DNA from: Methylobacterium sp. Leaf465
GTDB lineage: Bacteria; Pseudomonadota; Alphaproteobacteria; Rhizobiales; Beijerinckiaceae
Assembly: GCF_001424705.1 (NCBI RefSeq)
Contig: NZ_LMRA01000048.1
Span: 62,001 to 126,000, forward strand
Length of the DNA stretch: 64,000 nucleotides
Direction: 5' to 3'
Part shown: in pieces, positions 34,575 to 41,551 of the stretch
How the letters are laid out: every line of letters begins with the position of its first letter
Numbering within the stretch: position 1 is the first letter of the stretch
Translations under genes and position numbers: made by a program
Notes under the pieces: model-generated
Databases searched by the model: none
The model's input: the letters and a program-made list of their open reading frames with translations, nothing else
Told to the model about the DNA's origin: nothing

Positions 34575-36614
34575 CTAGATCGCCTCGCCGCGGGCGGCGC
34601 GCTCGCGGAGATAATCCTCCGTGGTGCGCGGGCGGTCGCGCTCGGGGCCGGCATGGGGATCGAAGCCCTGATTCACCGCGACCTCGACACGACAATCTTC
34701 GCACATCATGAGGGCCTGCACGCGCGCTTCGCCGGCTTCGCCCCGGAACATCCAGTGCCGATCGCGCAGCTTCTCCACTACGCGCTCGATGGTGCTGCGC
34801 GTGCCGAAGGGCTTGGCGCAGGCGATGCACGCGAAGGGCTCCTCCTCCTTCAACACCCGCCGTGGCGCGGCCCAGGCCTCGAAATCGACGCCCGGCTTCA
34901 GGGTGATGACACTCTCCGGGCAGGTATTCGCGCAGAGACCGCACTGCACGCAGAGGCTCTCCTCGAAAGCGAGGAACGGCCGGTCGGCACTGTCCGACAG
35001 TGCATGGGTCGGGCAGGCGCCGACGCAGGCCAGGCAGAGCGTGCAATCCTCGGTGCGGAACTCCAGGCCGCCGAATGGAGCCCCCCCGGCCAGCGCGATC
35101 CGCGCTACCGGCTCGGGGGCTGCCCCATGCATCTCGTTGAAGGCAAAGCGTAGAACCTCTCGCTTGCCGCCGATCGGCATGAAACGAGAGGGAACGCCGG
35201 CCGCTTTTCCGACCCGCTGTCCTGTCAGGGTGGCGCCCAGAACATCCGGGTCGTCGGTTTCGATCAGGGAGACGACCGGCTCTGAAGTTCCGCTGCCAAA
35301 ACCGAGCCCGCGCGCCAGGGTGTCGCCGAGGGCCACCGCCCGGCGCAGACTGTCGAGGTCATGCTTGGGTCGGTCGCGGGCGAGAATGCGGACCCCGGCG
35401 GCGCCGTACGCAAAGAGTGCCGCGAAGGCCTCCGGGCCTAATTGCGTGATCTCGTTCACCCGCACGGGCAGCACGTGAGCCGGCAGGCCGTCTCCATGAC
35501 GGGCGAGGGCGTCGATCAGAGGTTCGCCGTGGTCGCCATCGTGAAACAGTATCACGCCGTCACGACCGCCAGCGGCCTGGTAGGCGACCATCAGGGTCCG
35601 CAGCCGGCGCATCAGCGCATCGGCCGGCGGCAGCGCATAGGCGGCAGCCCCGGTCGGGCAGACCGAGGCGCAGTTTCCGCACCCGGCGCAGATGTAGGGA
35701 TCGATCGCCACCGTATCGCCCGCTGGCGCGATCGCCCCCGTCGGGCAAACCTCGAGACAGCGGGTACAACCGGTGACGCGGGAGCGTGAATGAGCGCAAA
35801 GCTCGGCGTGGAAATCCACGAAGCGCGTCTTGTCGAAGGTGCCGACAAGGTGTGACGCCTCCGTTATCAGGCGCTCGACCGCCGCCGGATCTCTCGGATC
35901 CGCGCGGAGATAGCCGAGCCGGACCTCGTGCGCCGGAAACAGGGCGGTGCCGCCGGTGACGTCGAGGACGATGTCGCAGGTCGAAGTGGCGCCGTTGCGG
36001 CTCGCTCCGAACAAGAGATGCGATCGGGACGACGGCGCCGGCAGGGCATAGTCGTCGATGCGCAGCTCGAAGGCCCCGAGCCGTCCCTTGGCGCCGGCGA
36101 TCGTCCCCTGCACGATCGGAAAGTCATTGCGCTTAGGCGGCTCGACCGTTTCCGGCCGACTTAGAAGCACCGTCACGTCGAGGTGCTCCGCGAGACGGCG
36201 GCCGATCTCGATGGCGGTCGCATCGCGACCATAGACAAGTGCGATGCCCTGGCTCACGATCGCGACGGTGGCTGCATCCGGGACCGGCTCGGCGCTGGCG
36301 GCGAGCAAAGCTGCCATCTTCGGGCCAGCCGCGTCACCCTGGGACGACCAGCCTGCCGTCTCGCGAATTTTGGCGTAGACCACCCGGTCCTCGGCGCCGA
36401 GCTCGGAGGCGACCTCGTCGAAGAGGGGCGACTGCAGGGTGCAGGACACGGTAACCGCACCGCCCGCCTGCACGGCGCCCCGAAATCGGTCGAGCTCGTG
36501 GCCGCAGAGCTGATCGGCCACCCTGAGCGTCCCGCCGCACCCACGCCCGATCGCCTCGGCGTCGAGCGACATCGTCTTCTCGCAGGTGCAGGCGAATACG
36601 ATACGGTCGGACAC
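34575..36614 (-). CDS. Multi-cluster 4Fe-4S ferredoxin-like protein of the formate dehydrogenase locus
   Basis: This is a soluble 679-residue iron-sulfur protein. Two ferredoxin-type pairs are visible: CTRCLEVCPTG with CAGCGNCASVCPTG (about 280-325) and CTLCLACVGACPTH with CVQCGLCANTCPES (about 525-570), so four [4Fe-4S] clusters are expected. A further Cys-rich tail follows (CIACAKPFG, then CEDC). The N-terminal 250 residues have a Cys-containing start (FACTCEKTM) and a dehydrogenase-like fold I cannot name. Proteins like this sit next to periplasmic formate dehydrogenase genes in many proteobacteria and may route electrons or help insert cofactor. Function is not established here. Confidence 0.8.
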   Translation of the reverse strand: MSDRIVFACTCEKTMSLDAEAIGRGCGGTLRVADQLCGHELDRFRGAVQAGGAVTVSCTLQSPLFDEVASELGAEDRVVYAKIRETAGWSSQGDAAGPKMAALLAASAEPVPDAATVAIVSQGIALVYGRDATAIEIGRRLAEHLDVTVLLSRPETVEPPKRNDFPIVQGTIAGAKGRLGAFELRIDDYALPAPSSRSHLLFGASRNGATSTCDIVLDVTGGTALFPAHEVRLGYLRADPRDPAAVERLITEASHLVGTFDKTRFVDFHAELCAHSRSRVTGCTRCLEVCPTGAIAPAGDTVAIDPYICAGCGNCASVCPTGAAAYALPPADALMRRLRTLMVAYQAAGGRDGVILFHDGDHGEPLIDALARHGDGLPAHVLPVRVNEITQLGPEAFAALFAYGAAGVRILARDRPKHDLDSLRRAVALGDTLARGLGFGSGTSEPVVSLIETDDPDVLGATLTGQRVGKAAGVPSRFMPIGGKREVLRFAFNEMHGAAPEPVARIALAGGAPFGGLEFRTEDCTLCLACVGACPTHALSDSADRPFLAFEESLCVQCGLCANTCPESVITLKPGVDFEAWAAPRRVLKEEEPFACIACAKPFGTRSTIERVVEKLRDRHWMFRGEAGEARVQALMMCEDCRVEVAVNQGFDPHAGPERDRPRTTEDYLRERAARGEAI

Positions 36615-36854
36615 GGACGAACCCTGGATGGATCTGGGGAAGCTGACGCAGACGACGGGCCGGCACAGCGATGGCCTCTTCGCGTCGTCGTTCGTATCTC
36701 ATATACTCAAATGGTTCAAAACTGCGATCCGACACCGGAGCGCAGCGACGACACGTCCCGCGCGCATCTTGCGCCTTGTGCCTCGGTCGCCGGGACGACA
36801 TCTCGGTGGCAGCGCTTCTCCCGCAACCGGTTCCTCGCGAGTCCTGCCTTCTCC

Positions 36855-37601
36855 GTGACGACAACCCCAGACCTCGATCTCCGATCGACAGCACTCGCTC
36901 TGCCACCGGCATTCACCGGCCGCCTGGTGGGAGGTGCCTGCGATGCCTTCACGGAAGCCCGGTCGCTGGCCGAGCATCAGGGGGCTGATGCGGCGGGCAC
37001 CCTCGTGCTTACCGAACGCGCGGGCGTGCTCGACCTTGCAGTGGTTCTGGCGCCGGAAGAGCCGCTGGTCTCGGCGCGCCGCGCATTCCTGGCTGCCATG
37101 ACGGCCCTGGCCGACGCTGTCGGCGCGCATGGTCCACCGGAGATGCCGCTGACCTTCGGCTGGCCCGACGTGCTCGTCTTCGACGGCGCCCGGCTCGGGG
37201 GTGGGCGGTTGGGCTGGCCCGCCCAATGCCCGGAGGAATCGACGCCGGACTGGCTGGTTTTCTCGGCCATGCTTCTTCTCTCGAAAGGAGCCACCGGCGA
37301 TCCGGGGCTCACTCCTGGTTCGACGGCCCTCGACGAGGAGGGCTTTCCGGCGGACATCCGGTTTCCGCTGGTGGAGAGCTTTGCCCGCAATCTGATCCGG
37401 ACGTTCTCCCTCTGGGCGGAAGATGGCTTCGACGGGATCGCCGCCCGCTACCTCGCGCACCTGCCGACACCGCCGGGCGTGCCGGTCTATATCGATCGGG
37501 CCGGCGACGTCATCCTGGGTGAGTCCGAGCGCTGGCCTCTGGCGCGGCTGCTGCGCGAACCGGCATGGCTTGATCCTGAAACCGGGACGGTCCGTTTATG
37601 A
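36855..37601 (+). CDS. Biotin/lipoate--protein-ligase-like protein
   Basis: This protein of about 248 residues resembles the biotin/lipoate A/B ligase-like family with a C-terminal DUF4444 region (about 185-248). Recognisable parts are LPPAFTGRLVGGACDAFTEA, LTFGWPDVLVFDGARLGGGRLGWP, DWLVFSAMLLLS and a final ILGESERWPLARLLREPAWLD. No biotin carrier or lipoyl protein is nearby, so the ligated group is unclear. The GTG at 36855 is the best family match; an ATG at 36711 in the same frame would add 48 unlikely residues. Its end overlaps the next gene by four bases. Confidence 0.65.
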   Translation: MTTTPDLDLRSTALALPPAFTGRLVGGACDAFTEARSLAEHQGADAAGTLVLTERAGVLDLAVVLAPEEPLVSARRAFLAAMTALADAVGAHGPPEMPLTFGWPDVLVFDGARLGGGRLGWPAQCPEESTPDWLVFSAMLLLSKGATGDPGLTPGSTALDEEGFPADIRFPLVESFARNLIRTFSLWAEDGFDGIAARYLAHLPTPPGVPVYIDRAGDVILGESERWPLARLLREPAWLDPETGTVRL

Positions 37602-38173
37602 CGGCGCTCAAGCTGCCGCGCACACTGCGGCTCGACCCCTCTGATACCTTCGTCTTCGCACATCCGGCCGAGCCGGGTGAATGGGCGGTGACGGGGTCGT
37701 TTCTTTTCTGGGACCAGGATCTTTCCGCCCTGGAGGGGAAAGCGCGCGCCGCCTTCCGGTCCGGTTTCGTCGGGGTGACGTCTCTCGGCTTCTCGACCCT
37801 GGTGGTGGTGACCGAAGCGTCCGAGACCGAGCGCGATGCTGCGGTCGAGGATTTGGCTCGACATCTTCACGAGCGTCTCGGTGCACCGGACCGGGTGACC
37901 GCACGGGCGGCGGCCCGCGAAGAGCTCGACTTCGCAGCCTCCCTCTGTGGCGTTCCCATCGGGAGCGTCGTAGCGATGCACCGGACCCAGACGGACGGCG
38001 AGATTACCGAAGCCTTCCGGACGTTGCACCAGCGCGATGCCGGAACGCCGGGAGCCGACCGTCTGCATGCCCATGCCCGCGCCTTTCGCTTCGTGGAGAC
38101 CGATGAGGAGGAACCCGAGGAACGCGCCGATCTCATCGGGCTCGCGCGCGCTTCGGCTTCCTCGGGGAACTGA
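37598..38173 (+). CDS. DUF6505-type protein of the formate dehydrogenase locus
   Basis: This 191-residue protein of unknown function has a compact alpha/beta pattern: RLDPSDTFVFAHPAEPGEWA, VTGSFLFWDQDLSALEGKAR, AFRSGFVGVTSLGFSTLVVV, ERLGAPDRVTARAAAREELD. No transmembrane segment or signal is seen. Homologues are found in formate dehydrogenase gene neighbourhoods. The ATG overlaps the previous stop (ATGA), so it is translated together with the ligase-like gene. Assembly of the enzyme is a reasonable guess only. Confidence 0.65.
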   Translation: MTALKLPRTLRLDPSDTFVFAHPAEPGEWAVTGSFLFWDQDLSALEGKARAAFRSGFVGVTSLGFSTLVVVTEASETERDAAVEDLARHLHERLGAPDRVTARAAAREELDFAASLCGVPIGSVVAMHRTQTDGEITEAFRTLHQRDAGTPGADRLHAHARAFRFVETDEEEPEERADLIGLARASASSGN

Positions 38174-38208
38174 TCGATGCCAGCCTTCGTACCGGGACAG
38201 ACCCTGCC

Positions 38209-39219
38209 ATGACCGAATTCTGGGTCTCCAGCGGCCACCACCTGACGCAGCGCACCGAGGGTGGCGGATTGGCCGTCACCGACGAACTGATCCTCGCCTA
38301 TCTGGCCCGCCCGGAGGTATTGCCGCCCGACGACGCCTGCGCCGCGGAGCGTGCCCTGTATGCCGACCTGCTCGCCCATCCACGCCGCGTCGTATCAATG
38401 GAGGCCGTGAGGGCCATCGCGGATCCGGATGCTCGGGAAAACTGGGAGGTGCTGCTTGCCTTCCGAGACCGCCTGTTGGCGGCGCGCTCGATCGAGGCAG
38501 CCTATCTCGGAATGATCCGGGAGGGCCTGCAGGGCATTCCCTCGCTGTTCCTGAACCAGCTGGTCCACCTGATCCTGCGCAACGCCCTCGACGGCTGCGA
38601 CGACCCGTTCGTGCTGCGCGCGGCGGAGCTGTTGTTCCGGCCTCAACGGATCAGTCGCCTCGACAACGCCGTTCTCCTGGCCGACGCCGAGGTGATCGAG
38701 GCGCGGGAAGGGAGCGCCCCCCTGTCGCCGCTGGTGAGCATGCTGGGCAAGGACGCGGCGAACGAACTCGACATCCTGAACGAGGACAATGCCTGGAGCT
38801 ATTGGAGCCGCTCCGATGCATTCTCGATGGCGCTGAACCTCGGCTCCAGCATGCGCAGCCGCGTGGCGCTGGCCCGGGTGATCGAGGCTTTCGTCGGGCA
38901 CCTCCTGAACGTCGAGGTTCGGGTCAACCCCCTCGACAAGCTCGAGGATTCCGACTGGCGCTGGTTCGTCGGCCTGGATGCGGAAGCGACGCGGATCGGC
39001 AACGCCCTCTGGCGCGGAGAACCGGTCTCGAGCGCCGACCAGGAACGCGTCATCGCGCTCTTCAGCCTGACGTTCAGCGACCGGACGCGCCTCGAAGACT
39101 CGGTCGGCGACCGTCCGGTCTACCTCCTGCTGGCGGCGACGGGCGCGAACCTCGTGACGCTGAAGCCGCACAATCTGATCGCGGGTCTTCCCCTCAAGAC
39201 AGCGCAGGCGCCTTGCTGA
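38209..39219 (+). CDS. DUF6352-type protein of the formate dehydrogenase locus
   Basis: This 336-residue, mostly helical cytoplasmic protein begins MTEFWVSSGHHLTQRTEGGG. A helical bundle fills the middle (for example FLNQLVHLILRNALDGCDDP and AFSMALNLGSSMRSRVALAR). No cofactor motif or signal peptide is visible. It belongs to a family seen beside DUF3305/DUF3306 and formate dehydrogenase genes. The stop TGA shares one base with the next ATG. Function is unknown; the conserved neighbourhood argues for a part in FDH maturation. Confidence 0.65.
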   Translation: MTEFWVSSGHHLTQRTEGGGLAVTDELILAYLARPEVLPPDDACAAERALYADLLAHPRRVVSMEAVRAIADPDARENWEVLLAFRDRLLAARSIEAAYLGMIREGLQGIPSLFLNQLVHLILRNALDGCDDPFVLRAAELLFRPQRISRLDNAVLLADAEVIEAREGSAPLSPLVSMLGKDAANELDILNEDNAWSYWSRSDAFSMALNLGSSMRSRVALARVIEAFVGHLLNVEVRVNPLDKLEDSDWRWFVGLDAEATRIGNALWRGEPVSSADQERVIALFSLTFSDRTRLEDSVGDRPVYLLLAATGANLVTLKPHNLIAGLPLKTAQAPC

Positions 39220-39794
39220 TGCCGAACGATCCGACAATCCTCGACGAAGATGCGGGCGGACGAGCGCTGGACGACCCTGAGCAGGATCGCGCCAGGCCGC
39301 AGAATCATTTCGAGGTCGGTATCCTAGTCGCCCGACGACGCCTGCGCGGCCCCTGGGCGACCCATGCCTGGCTGCCGGTCGCGGCACTCCCAGCGGCGCC
39401 TCCCGTCGCGAACTGGACCCCGCTTACAGAAAACGAAGAGGAATCAACGTTCTACGCCGGATCCTACGAGGTTCTCCTCCACCCCGCGGAGACCTCGCAT
39501 TATCGCGACAACCTCGTGTCCGGACGTCCTTCCCTCTGGGTCTCGTTGCGCAAGCTCGGTGAGGATTCCTACGAGATCGCGACCGTGACGGCGGACCCCT
39601 ACGAGGGCGAGGCCATGGCGGAAGGCATCGGCGAGATCGTGGAGGCGGTCCCGATGCCGACGGAATGCCAGGGCATCCTGCTCGCGTTCTTCGAGGCGTT
39701 CCATGTCGAGCGGAAGTTCGAGAAGCGGAAGCGCGACCGCGCCGATCCGGAAGCGCTGGCGCGGGGCGGTCAGGGCAAGGGACGCGGCGAATGA
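39219..39794 (+). CDS. DUF3305-type protein
   Basis: This 191-residue protein has an acidic N-terminal leader (about 1-28) and a beta-rich core typical of DUF3305: FEVGILVARRRLRGPWATHA, FYAGSYEVLLHPAETSHYRD, RPSLWVSLRK. A basic tail (KFEKRKRDRADPEAL) ends it. The family occurs with DUF3306 next to formate dehydrogenase genes and has no known activity. The start overlaps the previous stop by one base and its stop overlaps DUF3306 by four. Confidence 0.7.
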   Translation: MPNDPTILDEDAGGRALDDPEQDRARPQNHFEVGILVARRRLRGPWATHAWLPVAALPAAPPVANWTPLTENEEESTFYAGSYEVLLHPAETSHYRDNLVSGRPSLWVSLRKLGEDSYEIATVTADPYEGEAMAEGIGEIVEAVPMPTECQGILLAFFEAFHVERKFEKRKRDRADPEALARGGQGKGRGE

Positions 39795-40465
39795 ACGAGA
39801 GCCTTCTCTCACGCTGGGCGCGACGCAAGCAGGAGGTTCGTCAGCACGAGCGCGCGCAGGCGGTCAAGGAACCGTCGGCGCTCGTGGTCCCGCCCGAACC
39901 GCAAGTCGTTGACGAAGCTCTCGTTTCCACGGAACCAGCGCTCGACGACGAGAGCCTGGCGGACGCGATCGCCCGGTTGCCGAAGATCGAGGATCTGACC
40001 GCGGAGACCGAGCTCGTTCCGTTTCTCAGGGCGGGGATTCCGGCGGCGCTGCGAAAAGCCGCCCTTCGGCGGATGTGGTCCGTCGATCCGGCGATCCGTG
40101 ATTTCGTCAGCGAGGCCCGGGAATATGCCTACGACTGGAATACGCCCGGTGGGGTACCCGGGCTCGGACCCATGCTCCCCACGGACGACATCACGGCAAT
40201 GGTCGAGCGGATCATGACCGGCCACGCCCCGAAGCCGCCGCAGAAGCCGGTCGGTATCCAAGAGGGTGACGTCGAGGTCGCGCCGTCGACCGTCCCGGTC
40301 GCGGATGAAACCGCCGCGGAAACGCAGATGGTCTCCATCCAGGACGCGCCGACCGCGCACGTCGGCGCGGAGGACCTTCATCCATCGCAGAATGGCGAGC
40401 GCACGTTTCAATCGGCCCCGATTGTTTCGCCCCTGCGACGCCATGGCGGCGCGATGCCGAGCTAA
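39791..40465 (+). CDS. DUF3306-type protein
   Basis: This 224-residue protein begins with the family signature MNESLLSRWARRKQEVRQ. The conserved core spans roughly 50-150 (LADAIARLPKIEDLTAETEL, FLRAGIPAALRKAALRRMWS, YDWNTPGGVPGLGPML). The last 75 residues are low in complexity and poorly conserved in type. No signal or cofactor site is seen. It ends the accessory operon; a promoter-like sequence for the structural fdh genes follows immediately. Confidence 0.7.
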   Translation: MNESLLSRWARRKQEVRQHERAQAVKEPSALVVPPEPQVVDEALVSTEPALDDESLADAIARLPKIEDLTAETELVPFLRAGIPAALRKAALRRMWSVDPAIRDFVSEAREYAYDWNTPGGVPGLGPMLPTDDITAMVERIMTGHAPKPPQKPVGIQEGDVEVAPSTVPVADETAAETQMVSIQDAPTAHVGAEDLHPSQNGERTFQSAPIVSPLRRHGGAMPS

Positions 40466-40480
40466 TGCGAAGAAACGCGA

Positions 40481-40509
40481 TTGCCGTTCGGTGAAACCCT
40501 TTTTATTAT
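40481..40509 (+). promoter_or_regulatory. Candidate sigma-70-type promoter of the fdh structural operon
   Basis: TTGCCG (40481-40486) and TATTAT (40504-40509) are separated by exactly 17 bases, in a short AT-rich window that stands out from the GC-rich surroundings. It lies 115 bases before the TorD-type chaperone gene and would drive chaperone, small Tat protein and fdhABC. No operator was recognised. Confidence 0.45.
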
Positions 40510-40624
40510 CAATACAAACTAGACCGCACCTCAGGTGGAGCGGCGGGGGCCGGAAGGGTCGAGGAGTGGTATGCGTTCCGGTGCGCCGTTTTCAGAGCCG
40601 CCAGGGGAAGTCGGCGTCGGGGTG

Positions 40625-41236
40625 ATGGATCGGATGGACGAGGCCACGACGGTGAGCTTGGCCCTGGACGAGGTCGATCACCTGCGCGCGCAGCAGTACG
40701 ACCTTCTCGCGGTCCTCCTCGGCCGTCCTCCCACGGCGGATCTTCTTCGTGCGTTGGCGGGGCTCGAGGGCGGCGACAGCGTCCTGGGCCGCGAGGTCGC
40801 TTCTCTCGCAGCCCTGGCCCGGGAGACGTCGGCGGATGCCGTGGAGCGGGAATATTTCGCGCTCTTCGTCGGTGTCGGGCGGGGAGAGCTTCTGCCCTAC
40901 GCCTCCTACTACCTGACGGGGTTCCTGAACGAGCGGCCCCTCGCCCGGGTTCGCGAGGATCTCTCGGGACTGGGCATCGAGCGCGACCCCGCGACGACCG
41001 AACCCGAGGATCATCTCGCGATTCTCTTCGACGTGATGGCCGGGCTCACGGCCGGACGGTTCGAGGCCGAGCCCGGTGCCGCGCGCGCGTTCTTCCTCCG
41101 GCACATCGCGCCGTGGGGCGAACGTTTCTTCACGGATCTGGAGCGGGCCAAGGCGGCGCGCTTCTATCGCCCGGTCGGGGCCCTGGGACGGGCCTTCCTC
41201 GAGATCGAGGCGGCGGCTTTCGCGATGGATGCCTGA
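40625..41236 (+). CDS. TorD-family chaperone for formate dehydrogenase
   Basis: This 203-residue cytoplasmic chaperone belongs to the TorD/DmsD family, which binds the Tat signal and cofactor-free form of molybdo- or tungsto-enzymes until the cofactor is loaded. Family motifs are EREYFALFVGVGRGELLPYA and SYYLTGFLNERP (about 75-107) and EPEDHLAILFDVMAGL (about 126-141). ATG at 40625 is used; ATG at 40634 is an alternative. It is the first gene of the structural fdh operon. Confidence 0.85.
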   Translation: MDRMDEATTVSLALDEVDHLRAQQYDLLAVLLGRPPTADLLRALAGLEGGDSVLGREVASLAALARETSADAVEREYFALFVGVGRGELLPYASYYLTGFLNERPLARVREDLSGLGIERDPATTEPEDHLAILFDVMAGLTAGRFEAEPGAARAFFLRHIAPWGERFFTDLERAKAARFYRPVGALGRAFLEIEAAAFAMDA

Positions 41237-41304
41237 GGCATCCGTCTCTTTGGATCATGGCGCTCGACCCCGTGTCGGAGAGCGCCGGAGGGAGTGTGTG
41301 GGCG

Positions 41305-41544
41305 ATGGGACAGGATCAGAAGGACCAGCTCGGCCGTCGCCAATTCTTCCGCGCGCTCGGCGGCGGCACGGTGGCGGCCGCGGCCGGCATGGCGTCGCCG
41401 CTCTCGGTCACCGAGGCGCAGGCCTATGACCCCGGCACGGACGAGACCCGGTCGCGCTACCGCCTCACGGACGAGGTGAAGGCGTTCTACCGGACGAACG
41501 GCTACGAGACCCTTCAGAACAGCACGAACGCCGGAAAGAAGTGA
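41305..41544 (+). CDS. Small Tat-signal protein of the formate dehydrogenase operon
   Basis: This 79-residue protein has a twin-arginine signal (GRRQFFRALGGGTVAAAAG, about 9-27) and a short mature part with YDPGTDETRSRYRLTDEVKAFY and a Lys-rich end. It matches the small Tat-target protein commonly encoded just before fdhA. It may travel with or help anchor the enzyme, but its role is not known. GGAGGGAG lies about ten bases before the ATG. It is followed by fdhA after seven bases. Confidence 0.8.
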   Translation: MGQDQKDQLGRRQFFRALGGGTVAAAAGMASPLSVTEAQAYDPGTDETRSRYRLTDEVKAFYRTNGYETLQNSTNAGKK

Positions 41545-41551
41545 GCCTGCG

